DNA of 64,000 bases from Bradyrhizobium sp. CCGE-LA001. GTDB lineage: Bacteria; Pseudomonadota; Alphaproteobacteria; Rhizobiales; Xanthobacteraceae. This document shows, in pieces, positions 43,426 to 53,632 of the stretch; position 1 is the first letter of the stretch; the number at the start of each line of letters is the position of its first letter. The notes below the pieces were generated by a model. The model had not been told where the DNA came from and did no database searches. It saw only the letters and a program-made list of their open reading frames with translations. The stretch covers positions 6,565,501 to 6,629,500 of the forward strand of contig NZ_CP013949.1 in assembly GCF_000296215.2 (NCBI RefSeq), given 5' to 3'. Both the position numbers and the translations under genes were made by a program.

Positions 43426-44958
43426 ATGACACACGCTGCCGCCGAACACTACCGACAGATTTTTGACCTACGCACCCCGGAGCAACTGCGCACCCTGTCG
43501 CACCTCAAACGCTTCATGGAGCGCTTAGTCGGTGACGTGGAGTTCCGCAGGGCGCTTGCGGAGGCAACCGCCACGCCTCGAGCGGTAACAGAGCGGTACG
43601 GGATCAAAGTGGATCCGACGGAGGTGCTGCCGCTCTGGCGCGGTGGCTACCAACGATACCGCTTCAAGCCAGAGTCTGCGCCGTGGCCGCTGGCTGTCAT
43701 GTGGGATGAGTACCTCCGCGAGATGATGCGTCACCGCGACCTCTTGCGCGACGAAGGCGAGATGTCAACGATCAATCCTCGCTTTCATGCTTGGCGCGAA
43801 AGGCAAATCCGGCGCTGCAATGACCAATTGGGCGTGTCGGCGGCGGCGCTCACGCACCCCATAATCGCTTTCGAGCTAAGCGAAGGCTGCACCGTTGGCT
43901 GTTGGTTCTGCGGCCTCTCGGCCGATCGCTTCAAAGGCTATTACGACTATAGCAAAGAGCATGCAGCGCTTTGGCGGGGCGTGGTTGGTGTCGCGAGCGA
44001 AATGTTTGGTTCGGCAGTCCGCACGGGCTTCTGCTACTGGGCCACAGATCCTATGGACAACCCACACTACGACCGCTTTCTGTTCGACTACTATCAGATT
44101 ACGGGGGCGTTACCACAAACAACAACGGCAGCCCCACTCAAGGATCGGGCACTCACCAGCCGCGTGCTCGGGCTCTTCAATCTATATCGCACGACGACGA
44201 ATCGTTTCTCCGTGCTGAGTACGGCACATCTCAATCAGATTCACACGGCGTTTTCGCCTGAGGAGTTGCTAGGAGTCGAACTCATCCTGCAGGGCAACGA
44301 GGCGCTGACGGCAAAGGCCATGGCCGGGCGCGCACGCGAGCGGAAGGAGAAGCTCAGGGGCGCTAACAAGGACCGTGCAATCGCCTTTCTGGAACGCAGT
44401 CACACGACAATCGCCTGTGTTTCCGGCTTCCTCGTAAATATGCGGCAGGGGCGTTTACGACTGGTGACTCCGGTGCCGGGTAGCGAGCGCTGGCCTCTCG
44501 GGTACCGCATTCTGGGCGAACGCTTCTTCAGCACGCCTGACGGGTTCCGGGGCGGGCTGCAGAGCATGATCGAACAGCATATGCTCGAGAGCCCAGCCCA
44601 TGATCTGCCAATCCGCTTCCGCAGCGACCTGCAATACGAGGCAGGGAACCGGTACTTTCATCTTCGCTCACGCAACATAGAACACCGCGTTCTCGACGAC
44701 ATCGCCCCGATTTCCGTTGGCCGTTTGATCGCGGACGGCAACTGCACAATGTCGGAGCTGGTTATTCGGGCCGCAGCTGACGGAAAGACCCTCCTTGGGG
44801 TCGCCGACTTGCTTGATCAGTTGTACGGGGCCGGCCTGATCGAAGAAGACCTCGACGATCGCTTCATCTGGCAGACCGGTGACTGGACGACGAGCCGCCT
44901 CGAAGGAGTCAAACACGCGGGCTCCCGCACGGGTGCAGACTGTGCCGATTCGCATTGA
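43426..44958 (+). CDS. Radical SAM RiPP maturase (Nif11-associated)
   Basis: The 510-residue protein has the radical SAM cluster motif CTVGCWFCG (Cys155, 159, 162; C-x3-C-x2-C) in FELSEGCTVGCWFCGLSADR. The first about 75 residues (RTLSHLKRFMERLVGDVEFR) are helical and Nif11-like themselves. Residues about 430-490 (DDIAPISVGRLIADGNCTMS, LDQLYGAGLIEED) look like a PqqD-type winged helix, which in RiPP enzymes binds the leader peptide. It follows the precursor by 82 bp. The reaction (epimerisation, crosslink or other) cannot be decided from sequence. Confidence 0.78.
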   Translation: MTHAAAEHYRQIFDLRTPEQLRTLSHLKRFMERLVGDVEFRRALAEATATPRAVTERYGIKVDPTEVLPLWRGGYQRYRFKPESAPWPLAVMWDEYLREMMRHRDLLRDEGEMSTINPRFHAWRERQIRRCNDQLGVSAAALTHPIIAFELSEGCTVGCWFCGLSADRFKGYYDYSKEHAALWRGVVGVASEMFGSAVRTGFCYWATDPMDNPHYDRFLFDYYQITGALPQTTTAAPLKDRALTSRVLGLFNLYRTTTNRFSVLSTAHLNQIHTAFSPEELLGVELILQGNEALTAKAMAGRARERKEKLRGANKDRAIAFLERSHTTIACVSGFLVNMRQGRLRLVTPVPGSERWPLGYRILGERFFSTPDGFRGGLQSMIEQHMLESPAHDLPIRFRSDLQYEAGNRYFHLRSRNIEHRVLDDIAPISVGRLIADGNCTMSELVIRAAADGKTLLGVADLLDQLYGAGLIEEDLDDRFIWQTGDWTTSRLEGVKHAGSRTGADCADSH

Positions 44959-45656
44959 GGTACTACTTAGCCTCAAGCTACGGCAGCATCCCACATCCAA
45001 CAGTGCTGAGCGCGATGACAAGCCGCTCCGCATCCACGGTCCGTGGCTTCGTGGCGTGCACAACCGGCGTGACCACAGAAGCCCAGTGGGACTTCCGCGC
45101 TTGCGGCTTCGAGCCAAGCCCTCATTTGCGTGCATCAGCGGTGCACGACTGGACGCACGCTGTTCAGTCAAGAATGGCTTGCCCCGTCCAGTCGTCAATC
45201 AAATGGTTCTGCCAGACGACAGTGCCGCTGGTTCCGGAGAGGTCGTCGCTCTTGTGGCGCGCCATTGCAACTTGCATTGGCGGTGATCCTGGTAGCGAAC
45301 GACGACGCACCTGAAACTTTGATAGGTCCATGTGAATGACGACTTCAATCCGTTCATCGATGATGAAAAACAACGAGTCGCACTCCAGCGTGGCGCCGCT
45401 CAATCTCAAGACCGAGCTGCGGGTAGGCAATTATTCACCGCTCGGCTCCAACACTCTCTGCTTGTTCATGCGGTCCAATCGCCCGGCAACGAACGTGGCG
45501 CGGAAATCGTAGCTCGAAGCGGGCTGCGCACTAGGAATTAGTCGACTTCATGTTCACGTCTCCAGTCAGGGATTGCGCAGAAGTTCACTTTGCCGTCCGT
45601 CGCGTGAGACCATGGCAGGGCGAACGCACCTGTGCGCACATCATGAATAACGTGGT
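44959..45656. other. Gap between the two radical SAM genes
   Basis: About 700 bp. A minus-strand frame (45164-45430, with MDLSKFQVRRRSLPGSPPMQ) is open and partly protein-like but unrecognised. A plus-strand ATG at 45332 opens a short frame of no clear character. I see no second precursor peptide. The gap may hold a decayed tailoring gene. Confidence 0.3.
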
Positions 45657-47639
45657 ATGATTATGAGTATCGATGTACCAATCGTCCTAGTCAACATGCC
45701 TGTGTCGGCAGTCGAAAGGCCGTCGCTGGCGCTTGGTCTGCTGAAATCAGCGCTGACCCAGGCTGGAATGCAATCCACCATAGCTTATGCCAACATCTGG
45801 TTTTTAGAATACATAGGCATCGCCGACTATGGACCTCTTGAGAATTGCCCGCCAGAGGAGGCACTGGTTGATTGGCTGTTCGCGGGCATTGCTTTTCCCG
45901 GCTTCGAACGCGAACAAAACGCCTTCCTCGACCTCTATTTCAAGCGCAACCCGATACGCGCAGGCAGTGGTTTGGCCGAACGTCGTGCGAATTTCCTCAG
46001 GCTGCGCTCGCTTATCGGCGGGTTTATCGACTGGACGGCTGACAAGATACTGGAGAAGCGGCCGGCTATGGTCGGGTGCAGCTCGACCTTCACCCAGCAT
46101 GTCCCATCGCTCGCGTTGCTGCGCCGGCTGAGCGAGCGCTCACCTGATCTTGTCACCCTCATGGGTGGAGCAAACTGCGAGTCGGTAATGGGGTGGAGCA
46201 CTCACGCGCGTTTCCCATGGGTCGACTATGTCGTGTCGGGCGAGGCCGACGCACTGATCGGCCCGCTGTGTTGGGACATCCTCAATCGCGGCAGAGACAT
46301 TCCGCCTGCTGACCTGCCATTTGGCGTTTTCGGTCCGGCGCATCGCGAGGCCAGCTATCCCGCGGCGTTGACGCGCGACTTGGTGCCCCGCGCAGTGATC
46401 GAGAGCATGCGTGACCTGCCGCTGCCGGATTTCTCGGACTATTTTGCGGAGGTCGAGGCATCGCTCTACGCCGATCGCATCCATGTCGGGCTGCCGATGG
46501 AGTTCTCTCGCGGCTGCTGGTGGGGCGAGCGCAGTCATTGCATGTTTTGCGGACTGAACGGCGGATCGATGACCTATCGCCAGAAGCCCGCGGGGCAGGC
46601 CGCAGCGGAGATGATTGAGATGTCGGCGCGCTACGGCTCGTCTCGCATCGAAGCTGTGGACAATATTATGGCCATTGACTACCTCGAAAACGCGCTGCCT
46701 CACCTCACCGCGCTACCCGAGAAGCTCGCGATCTTCTTTGAGGTCAAAGCCAATCTGAAGCGCCACGAAGTGGAGAAGCTAGCTGCTGCCGGCGTCCGCT
46801 GGATTCAACCGGGTATTGAGAGCCTGGATACTCGTGTTTTGAAGCTGATGCGCAAAGGAACGACCTCAGCGCACAATGTTCTTCTCTTGAAGTGGTGCCG
46901 TCAGTACGGCGTGCGGGTCAGTTGGAGTTTATTGTGGGGCTTTCCCGGCGAGAGTGATGTATGGTATGCGGAAATGGCCTCTTGGTTGCCGTTGCTGCAT
47001 CATCTGCAGCCGGGACCTGCGGTACGCTTGAGATACCAGCGCTACAGCCCTTATCATCACACAGCCGAGAAACATGGACTGAAGCTGCTCCCCGCCGCCC
47101 CCTATCGCTACGTCTATCCGTTGTCGGAGCGCGATCTCTCGGATCAGGTATACTACTTCGAAGACAGCGAGTACAACGGTGTCGGCGGCCATTTCACAGT
47201 GCGCGACGCTCACGGCCGCCCGGGACTAAATGCCGTCGTCAAGGGCATCGATGCCTGGCTGAAAGCCTGGAGCGGGCCGACTTTGTCTATGCTGTCGATG
47301 CAGGACAACGGCGACGAAATCATAGTCGAGGACACGCGAGCCGTAGCAGTCCAGCGCGAACACCGCGTCAGAGGGATCGAGCGAGAAATTCTTCTGGCCG
47401 CGGACGAAGGGTCGCCTGAAACCCGCCTGCGGGAACGGCTGGGCGCCGCGAATGTAATGCAAGGTGAGATTGAGGCGGCAATAGCTAACATGATCGCCCG
47501 CAAACTGATCGTACGGCTTGACGCGCGACTGGTTGGGCTCGCGTTATGGCATCCATATACGCCAATCCTTCCCCCGACAGCGTTTCCTGGTGGCTATCTC
47601 GACCGACGCTCCACACCAGCGGCCCCGCCGCGCGAATAA
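45657..47639 (+). CDS. RiPP maturation radical SAM protein 1-type enzyme (B12-binding-like)
   Basis: The 660-residue protein begins with a B12-binding-like Rossmann region (VLVNMPVSAVERPSLALGLL, VTLMGGANCE, VDYVVSGEADALIGPLCW). The radical SAM core follows with CWWGERSHCMFCG (Cys287, 295, 298; C-x7-C-x2-C), the unusual spacing typical of the RiPP maturation radical SAM protein 1 group. Later motifs (IQPGIESLDTRVLKLMRKGT, SLLWGFPGE) complete the barrel. The C-terminus (EREILLAADEGSPETRLRER) is a probable winged-helix leader-binding module. Relatives are found next to Nif11-type precursors. C-methylation is one possible reaction. Confidence 0.82.
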   Translation: MIMSIDVPIVLVNMPVSAVERPSLALGLLKSALTQAGMQSTIAYANIWFLEYIGIADYGPLENCPPEEALVDWLFAGIAFPGFEREQNAFLDLYFKRNPIRAGSGLAERRANFLRLRSLIGGFIDWTADKILEKRPAMVGCSSTFTQHVPSLALLRRLSERSPDLVTLMGGANCESVMGWSTHARFPWVDYVVSGEADALIGPLCWDILNRGRDIPPADLPFGVFGPAHREASYPAALTRDLVPRAVIESMRDLPLPDFSDYFAEVEASLYADRIHVGLPMEFSRGCWWGERSHCMFCGLNGGSMTYRQKPAGQAAAEMIEMSARYGSSRIEAVDNIMAIDYLENALPHLTALPEKLAIFFEVKANLKRHEVEKLAAAGVRWIQPGIESLDTRVLKLMRKGTTSAHNVLLLKWCRQYGVRVSWSLLWGFPGESDVWYAEMASWLPLLHHLQPGPAVRLRYQRYSPYHHTAEKHGLKLLPAAPYRYVYPLSERDLSDQVYYFEDSEYNGVGGHFTVRDAHGRPGLNAVVKGIDAWLKAWSGPTLSMLSMQDNGDEIIVEDTRAVAVQREHRVRGIEREILLAADEGSPETRLRERLGAANVMQGEIEAAIANMIARKLIVRLDARLVGLALWHPYTPILPPTAFPGGYLDRRSTPAAPPRE

Positions 47640-48379
47640 GAAACACTGCGGTGTGCACATCGCAAGGTCTCACCCGTCGCCGGTCTCTTTCTTGGCGCTC
47701 GCACCAGTCTTGTCGCATTGTTCGCCCGCGCCTGTGAGCACAATGAACGGCGCGGAGCCCCAAGCTCCAACATATATGGTTTGAGATATCTGACCGAAGC
47801 GGAGGCGATAATCGCGCCAACCTACTAGTGGAGCCGATAAAGCTTATGCAAAGGCGTAAGATCGATCGCCCCAGATGTCTGAGGATACTTATCCTATATG
47901 ATCACATCTCATCCCGATCCGTCGGGCTACCTTAGCGAGACACTGTAACGCCGCCACGAGCCAGCTCCGGCTGCTGCCGGCGGCCAACCGTCTTCGGGTC
48001 CTCCGCGTCGGATTCATCGTTCGAATTGCGCGATGACATCGCTGGGCAGTTTCGGAGAGCAATGGGCTGGGACAATTATCGGCAATGGGAGGTCGATCAC
48101 GCTAGGCCGTTATCATCGGCGCGAACGTTGGACGAATTGAAGGCTAGTGACGAAGGCACTTCTTGCAGAAGCTGACTTTAGCGCAGAAGCCCCAATGCGA
48201 TATTTCCTACGACGAAGTTTCGCGGTGGTTGAATGGCGTAACTGCATTGCCGCTTCGCGGCATGACTGTTCGCGGCATGAGTGTTGAGGTTTCCTTGGGA
48301 GTGACCCGTCTCTTCCCTGTCGGTCGAGAGACTACCAGAAACGAAGCTCCAATCGCTGCTAGTCGCAGAGAGGAGCCGA
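47640..48379. other. Intergenic stretch
   Basis: No gene is supported here. A tandem repeat of CGCGGCATGA(C/G)TGTT lies near 48258-48287. Confidence 0.35.
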
Positions 48380-48595
48380 TTGCAGCCGACCAATCCAGAG
48401 CCAGGGCCGGTGCCCCCCGAGCCATTTAGGCTTCCTCGCCCGAGCAGTAGACGTTTTGACGAGCGTATAGACGAACTAGAAAAGTATGTTGCTGACGATC
48501 GAGAAATGAAGCGAAAATTGGCAGCGGAGCAATCCGAACCTGCCCCACTCGCTCCGTTGCGCCCAACAGGAGATCGCACACCAAAGAAGAAGTAG
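48380..48595 (+). CDS. Small Pro-rich/coiled-coil hypothetical protein
   Basis: The TTG-initiated frame encodes 71 residues: a Pro-rich lead (PTNPEPGPVPPEPFRLPRP), a charged helix (RRFDERIDELEKYVADDREM) and a Lys-rich end. Plausible but without a clear SD. No family known. Confidence 0.35.
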   Translation: MQPTNPEPGPVPPEPFRLPRPSSRRFDERIDELEKYVADDREMKRKLAAEQSEPAPLAPLRPTGDRTPKKK

Positions 48596-48748
48596 TCGAA
48601 ACACTCCGCAGGAAGCAATAACGCCGTAGACGAGAAAAACAAGCTCAGGATCGACCGATAGCAGATTCGACCTTCCCGCGGCCCTCGTCCTAGTAATCCT
48701 TAAACACCATGACCTGTGTTATAGCGGCACAAGAACGGAACAGCACGG

Positions 48749-49290
48749 ATGGGACTGTTCGACAAACTATTCGGTAGCGCCCGTAACAGCCAACCAGCTT
48801 CCGCGAACCGTGAGCCCCCTCTCAAGAGGCGGACGAGCGGAGTTCATTTCTCCAACTGATGGCTCGATAGTACGCGCAGAGCACACTGCGTGGACGATGA
48901 TTACACAGCCTCATCGTGAGGTCGTTAGAGTCTATCAGTTTCAGGGGCTGCCACCCCCAAATACGTATCGCAAGATAGAGGTTCATCGCCGACAACCAAA
49001 TCAGTCGGAAATGAACCTTCGAAGCGGTTGATCTACTTCGTTGTGCAGCCGCCAATGGGAGAAGGCGGAGGATTTCTCGCTGCGACATTTGCACACACGA
49101 TTCGAGTTCGAAAAACGGGGCAATTGTTCTTAGAAAAGAAGCGACTGCTACTGAAAACCAATTTTATGTCCTGCATGAGTATGCGGATTACTGCTTGGAT
49201 GTACTATTTGCGGGCATACGGGCTTTGTACAAGGAGCAGAGGCCGGACGTTGGGCGGGCGCTGCGGAATCGAAAAGCCCAGTTCTTCTGA
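48749..49290 (+). pseudogene. Unidentified gene, degraded across frames
   Basis: ATG 48749 opens MGLFDKLFGSARNSQPASAN, a typical protein start. Near 48840 the sensible frame changes (EFISPTDGSIVRAEHTAWTM, YQFQGLPPPNTYRKIEVHRR). It changes again after 49030, reading KEATATENQFYVLHEYADYC, LDVLFAGIRALYKEQRPDVG to TGA at about 49290. The pieces look like one broken protein of about 170 residues. The stretch to 49766 has no supported gene. Confidence 0.35.
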
Positions 49291-49766
49291 TCAGTCAAAG
49301 CACTTCCGGGTTGGTGGACCCGCTCCACATGGTCGCGATTTCCTAACGCACGTGACAGCGTCGTTGCTGCTTTCGCGGCCGGATGCCGATCGCATTATAT
49401 GCGGTAAGGAGCTGCTGGGGCTTTCCGACGACGTCGGCCAGGCGAGTAAGGCTCGTATGGAAGCCGCAATACCAACATATAGAGCGACAGAACGGAACGT
49501 CGCCGCAACATTGAATCTTTTCCGCAAGAGAGTTTTGCGGACCCGCGAGGTCCAGCGCGTAAGCAGCAGTCGCACGTGAGCCGTGAGCAAGAGCTGGAAG
49601 GCGCTTGGCGTCCCTCGTGATTTGTTCGCTGGGTCGGTTCATCAGGTGCCGCCGCAGCCACGGAAAGCTCAGAGGCGTGCGGTTCATCACCTTCAACCTT
49701 CAGACGGCGCTGAGAGCAGGACCTGCGACCACGTCTCAAATGGGCACACTCTGCTGAAACGCGCGT

Positions 49767-50897
49767 CTAGAGGTTCGAATGCAAATCATCCAAGCGATCG
49801 AGCCCCCGCTCGATGAGTGACATTGGAAGATAGCTGAAACACAAGCGGACGTGACGGCCACTTCGTGGGCCATAGCTCCGACCATTTATAAGGTGCACGT
49901 CGTGCTCGTGGCTTGCAGCTTCAATAAACCTCTCCGGATCGGTACCCGCGGTAAGCCGAACCCAGAACGAGAAGCCCCCGCTTGGCACCCTGTACCCCGG
50001 CTCGCAAATCCGGCTTCGCTGCAACAACCTATGTACGCCGTCACGCTTCGCTCGGTAGTGCTCGCGCAAGCGAGTTATGTGCGAGTCGAGCGCGCTCGAT
50101 TTCAACAATCCCAAAACGACATTACTGAGAAGGGGACTTACGCCACCGTCGCGTTTGAGGTGTGCAAGCCCGTTGATGATGTCAGACTCCGCAAGCACCC
50201 AGCCCACCCGAAGTCCCGGTCCGGCAATTTTTGAGATGCTATGGACATTGACCACGTTGTTGCCCGGCGCCAACCAATGCGCTGGACCGTTATAAGGCAA
50301 CTCAGAATACACAAGATCCTGCACCAAGAGAGCGCCACTGCGGGCTAGCAGTGCCGCCAGTTTGGCCACATAGTCGTACGACATCCGGTGCCCGGTTGGA
50401 TTATGAAATGCCGGCATCGTGTAAAAAAGCTTCACCCGGGTGCTGGTCTGCAGGATTGCCTCCACCTCGTTCAGATCCACACCCTCTGCGGCCATACCTA
50501 GCTGGACCACGGTTGCGCCCGCGATCGAAAACATACGCAGTGCACCCAAGTAAGAGGGGTCCTCCGTCAGGACCACATCACCGGGGTCAATCCAGCCATC
50601 GGCAAGCAATTGCAGGGCCTGTGAAGCCCCTCCCGTCAGCATAACTTGGTCACGCCCCACACCGTACCTCAGTGCCAGCTTTGTACGAAGTTCGGGCAAG
50701 CCCGCCGAATCCGTATACTGCGGCAGATCGGCGGAAGCCACGCCTGTCCGTCCGTCGAACGCGTCGGGCCACGGCAGTTCTGCGAACATTACCGGGTCGG
50801 GCAGCGCGTAACCGAAATTAATACCCTTCCTCGCACTTGAGACGTCGAACGGCGCGAAACCTCGAGCGAGAGCGCTCCGTTTTGAAATGCGCATATT
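49767..50897 (-). CDS. PLP-dependent aminotransferase (fold type I)
   Basis: The 376-residue enzyme starts at ATG 50897 (MNMRISKRSALARGFAPFDV). It has GGASQALQLLADGWIDPGD (cofactor phosphate region), FYTMPAFHNPTGHRMS, ALLVQDLVYSELPYNG (Asp that pairs with the pyridine nitrogen) and VHSISKIAGPGLRVGW with the PLP lysine. It resembles the aminotransferase domain of MocR proteins and 2-aminoadipate transaminases but lacks the GntR HTH. It is the last gene of the six-gene operon, 31 bp after the MetRS-like gene. It may make or process an amino-acid building block. Confidence 0.8.
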   Translation of the reverse strand, partial: NMRISKRSALARGFAPFDVSSARKGINFGYALPDPVMFAELPWPDAFDGRTGVASADLPQYTDSAGLPELRTKLALRYGVGRDQVMLTGGASQALQLLADGWIDPGDVVLTEDPSYLGALRMFSIAGATVVQLGMAAEGVDLNEVEAILQTSTRVKLFYTMPAFHNPTGHRMSYDYVAKLAALLARSGALLVQDLVYSELPYNGPAHWLAPGNNVVNVHSISKIAGPGLRVGWVLAESDIINGLAHLKRDGGVSPLLSNVVLGLLKSSALDSHITRLREHYRAKRDGVHRLLQRSRICEPGYRVPSGGFSFWVRLTAGTDPERFIEAASHEHDVHLINGRSYGPRSGRHVRLCFSYLPMSLIERGLDRLDDLHSNL

Positions 50898-50928
50898 CAT
50901 AGCTTCGTCATTCGGACCTTCATGATTG

Positions 50929-52497
50929 TCAAATTTTTCCTTGGCGAAAGCGCTTTTTGTACTCCAAGGCAAAGCTTGCAGGTATTGGCGCGCCAAAATG
51001 AGGCAGGTCCACCGACGCCCTTGGCTGGGCTGCTACAGCTGACCTCTCGAGGGACGGCGCCCACGCCTCGCCAAAGTAGTGCCGGCCGTAGCCCATCGCG
51101 AGCTCAGGTATTACGGGATAGAGTAAGCTCAGGAACAGCGAGATCTGGACAGAATTCCATGTCTCATTCTCTGCATTTGAGAAGCCAACTAGCTCGAAAT
51201 ACCTCTCGATGATATCAAGGGCATCCCAGAAGCGAAGGGCGGTGACCGCGTCGGCGTAATCATCAGCGAAGCGGCGGCATTTCGGGGAGAGTTCGGTGCT
51301 CTCTGCGGTGCCTGCGCTTTCTGCACATCGCCGTAACGCATCCTCCCAGACCCGAATGCGTGAGGCTGCCGACATGAGCACATCGAGATCGAAATGGTTT
51401 GCGTCGGTTCCAAACGGCTTGGCCACCCGTGCCAGTGCATAACGGAGTACGTTTGGGCCCACCGCGCGCGCCACCTCATCGGCCCAAAGAGCATGATCAC
51501 GACTGGTGGAAAACTTCTCGCCCTCAAGCTTGTAGAAATCTTGAACGGAGTTATTTTTTGGAATTGGGTAACCGCGCGCGAGCTGAGCGCCGGCCACACC
51601 CAGCGTGTAATAGAAGCGATTATCTTGTCCCATAAAGAAGAGAAGCTCGCTGTTCTCGTCGTGCAACGTCGCGTTCGCATCCAGACCTGAGCGGGTGCAT
51701 AGCTCGCGAATTCCGGTGTCGAAGCACCAGAGGCCCTCAAACCATGGAAGCAGCGTTTGGCCGACCAGAGACTCAGGCTCTTTGATCTCCACTCCGTGCT
51801 TAAAATGGCGAGTCATCGGCAAACCACCGACTTCGCGGCGTAGCCAAGCACGCGCCTTGGAGCGTATCGGCTCGGACCATGCGCACTCTCCAAGGGCTTC
51901 GTCTAGTTGGCCAGCGAGACGTGGCATATCGAACATGGCCTGCGCGATGGGTCTTAGCACAAGATCGCGGCCACAGCGTGCGTGCCGTGCTTCACGGATT
52001 GTGTCGTGCTGAAGAGCCAGCCCACAGTTCTCACACAGGTTGCTATCGCAAGGCGATGAGCAAGCCGGGCATCGACCAGTTGCAAGCGAGTCCGCAACGA
52101 GCTCATTGCAATGTTCGCAATACAGTTGGACGCCTGGCCGCACGTCGACGTAGCCGGCCACTTGCAGCTCGCGAAATATCGCTAGCGCATTTTCCTTGTG
52201 AATTGCGCTAGACGTTCGCACGAACACATCAGGCGTAATTTGCACGGCGCGCAGGCACTCCAAGATCTGCTGAACATATTGTTCTGCGACCTCGCCAAAG
52301 GATCGGCCGAGCCTTCGTGCCGCTTCGAGCGTATGTGTGCCGTGCTCGTCCGAGCCAGTGATGTAGTAGGCCCGATGGCCAGCCATGCGTTGAAAGCGAA
52401 CGAAAATATCCGCGAGTAAATACACACCGCCGATGTGGCCGAGATGTAGTTTGCCGTTAGGACAAGGCGGCGCGGGACAGACAAAATAGGTGCGCAC
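50929..52497 (-). CDS. Methionyl-tRNA synthetase-like enzyme (hydrazine-synthetase-type candidate)
   Basis: The GTG at 52497 begins one base after the cupin stop and gives 522 residues. It is a class I aminoacyl-tRNA synthetase of MetRS type: PNGKLHLGHIGGVYLLAD (HIGH), YYITGSDEHGTHTLEAARRL, Zn-binding CEHC...CPAC...CENC, LLFFMGQDNRFYYTLGVAGA and GEKFSTSRDHALWAD (KMSKS loop). A second MetRS inside a biosynthetic operon is best explained as an amino-acid-activating enzyme, not a translation enzyme. In s56-p1 biosynthesis, Spb40 fuses a cupin to a MetRS-like domain and couples an amino acid to N6-hydroxylysine to form an N-N bond. Here the same two parts are adjacent genes in the same order. Confidence 0.82.
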   Translation of the reverse strand: MRTYFVCPAPPCPNGKLHLGHIGGVYLLADIFVRFQRMAGHRAYYITGSDEHGTHTLEAARRLGRSFGEVAEQYVQQILECLRAVQITPDVFVRTSSAIHKENALAIFRELQVAGYVDVRPGVQLYCEHCNELVADSLATGRCPACSSPCDSNLCENCGLALQHDTIREARHARCGRDLVLRPIAQAMFDMPRLAGQLDEALGECAWSEPIRSKARAWLRREVGGLPMTRHFKHGVEIKEPESLVGQTLLPWFEGLWCFDTGIRELCTRSGLDANATLHDENSELLFFMGQDNRFYYTLGVAGAQLARGYPIPKNNSVQDFYKLEGEKFSTSRDHALWADEVARAVGPNVLRYALARVAKPFGTDANHFDLDVLMSAASRIRVWEDALRRCAESAGTAESTELSPKCRRFADDYADAVTALRFWDALDIIERYFELVGFSNAENETWNSVQISLFLSLLYPVIPELAMGYGRHYFGEAWAPSLERSAVAAQPRASVDLPHFGAPIPASFALEYKKRFRQGKI

Positions 52498-52498
52498 G

Positions 52499-52837
52499 TC
52501 AATCCCACCAAATCGAGATAAATTTGAGAGCGCTGTCTTGGCTGATATTGCGGATAGTGTGCGTCTGGTGTGGCGACATGTAACACAAGGTCGTTTCGCT
52601 GACATCGCGGACCTGACCGTCGACTTCGAATTCTCCCCGTCCAGAGATCAGCAGCCACAGTTCGTGCTCCTGATGATCGTGCGGGTCGACCGCATCGCCT
52701 GGAGCGAGTTCCACGATTGAAGCCCCAAATGCTGTGCTGATCCCCTCCGGGAGATGCTCCAAAAGGCGCCAGACCAGAACGCCGTATTCGGTTCGCATTA
52801 GAGAATGGTCGGCCCGCATCGTGTACACGCTGGTCAT
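52499..52837 (-). CDS. Cupin protein (hydrazine-synthetase-type partner candidate)
   Basis: The 112-residue protein matches both cupin motifs exactly. Motif 1 is G47-x5-H53-x-H55-x3-E59-x6-G66 in GDAVDPHDHQEHELWLLISG. Motif 2 is P89-x3-H93-x3-N97 in SPHQTHTIRN. All four metal ligands are present, so it should bind a divalent metal. In Spb40-type hydrazine synthetases the cupin domain carries out the rearrangement that creates the N-N bond. The MetRS-like gene begins 1 bp after this stop, the tightest junction in the operon, as if a fusion had been split. Confidence 0.8.
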   Translation of the reverse strand: MTSVYTMRADHSLMRTEYGVLVWRLLEHLPEGISTAFGASIVELAPGDAVDPHDHQEHELWLLISGRGEFEVDGQVRDVSETTLCYMSPHQTHTIRNISQDSALKFISIWWD

Positions 52838-52852
52838 CCTCGGACGTGGCTA

Positions 52853-53632
52853 TCAATTGCGATAGAATATGCCATTGGGACGCTTTAGGTTTTCAAGATC
52901 CGCCACAGCGTCCTCTGGTGGGTTGTAGGCGCGCTTCATGCGGTTGTACTCGGCGCGGGTCGGACCTCCAGTGGATGCGCGCTGGAATACCAAGTGAATC
53001 GCGCGGCGAGACCGATCGCTCTTGTTTGGCAAGGAGTAATGGGGCGCATAATCGTCGAAAATCAAAACGTCGCCAGCTTTCAATCGCACCGGCTCCCATG
53101 TGAAGGTCTCGGCGATCTCTGGGGCAAGCACGCCGCCAGCATCCATCGGCAACATTCCTTCCTTGTGGCGAGCTGGCGTGAAAAACAGCCCACCGTTACC
53201 CGGGTCGGAGTCGTCCACGGCAATTGATGCAATTGCGTGGACCATGCGTTCGGGTATCTTGTGTGGGACATGATAGATGTCCTGATGAGGGCGGTATCCG
53301 CCGCTGTCCGGATACTTGAAGATCAGGAGTTCCTTCAACATCCGTGTCTTCTCATTCAAGAGTGTCTCGACCGCCGTACGAATGCGGCCATCTGCTAGAA
53401 GCGCCTCCCGTAGAGGGGCATGGTAGTCTAAGAAGTTCTCGGCCTTGGAGATAATCTTCCGGCTGTCACTCGTCTTCTCGAACCACAACATCCACTTGTC
53501 GGAGCTTACATCCCAACGTGCAACTTCCTCAACGTAACGAGAAATCTTGTTGCGGGTGGCTGGATTGAAGAACTTTGCCAATCGAAGGTATCCATCGTGA
53601 TGCCATTTCGATTGTTGCGCCTCAGTCAGCAT
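52853..53632 (-). CDS. PhyH-type Fe(II)/2-oxoglutarate dioxygenase
   Basis: The 259-residue protein is of the phytanoyl-CoA dioxygenase family. It has YRPHQDIYH with His116 and Asp118, APHYS with His198, and Arg210 in SRRAIHLVFQ, which binds 2-oxoglutarate. Length and motif spacing are normal. It would hydroxylate or desaturate the pathway intermediate. It overlaps the end of the MFS gene by 11 bp and precedes the cupin by 15 bp. The natural substrate is unknown. Confidence 0.82.
   Translation of the reverse strand: MLTEAQQSKWHHDGYLRLAKFFNPATRNKISRYVEEVARWDVSSDKWMLWFEKTSDSRKIISKAENFLDYHAPLREALLADGRIRTAVETLLNEKTRMLKELLIFKYPDSGGYRPHQDIYHVPHKIPERMVHAIASIAVDDSDPGNGGLFFTPARHKEGMLPMDAGGVLAPEIAETFTWEPVRLKAGDVLIFDDYAPHYSLPNKSDRSRRAIHLVFQRASTGGPTRAEYNRMKRAYNPPEDAVADLENLKRPNGIFYRN

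Noticed and set aside
47741..47782. 13-codon ORF after the second radical SAM gene as a peptide precursor
   Set aside because: It has no leader features and no good SD; chance occurrence is likely.
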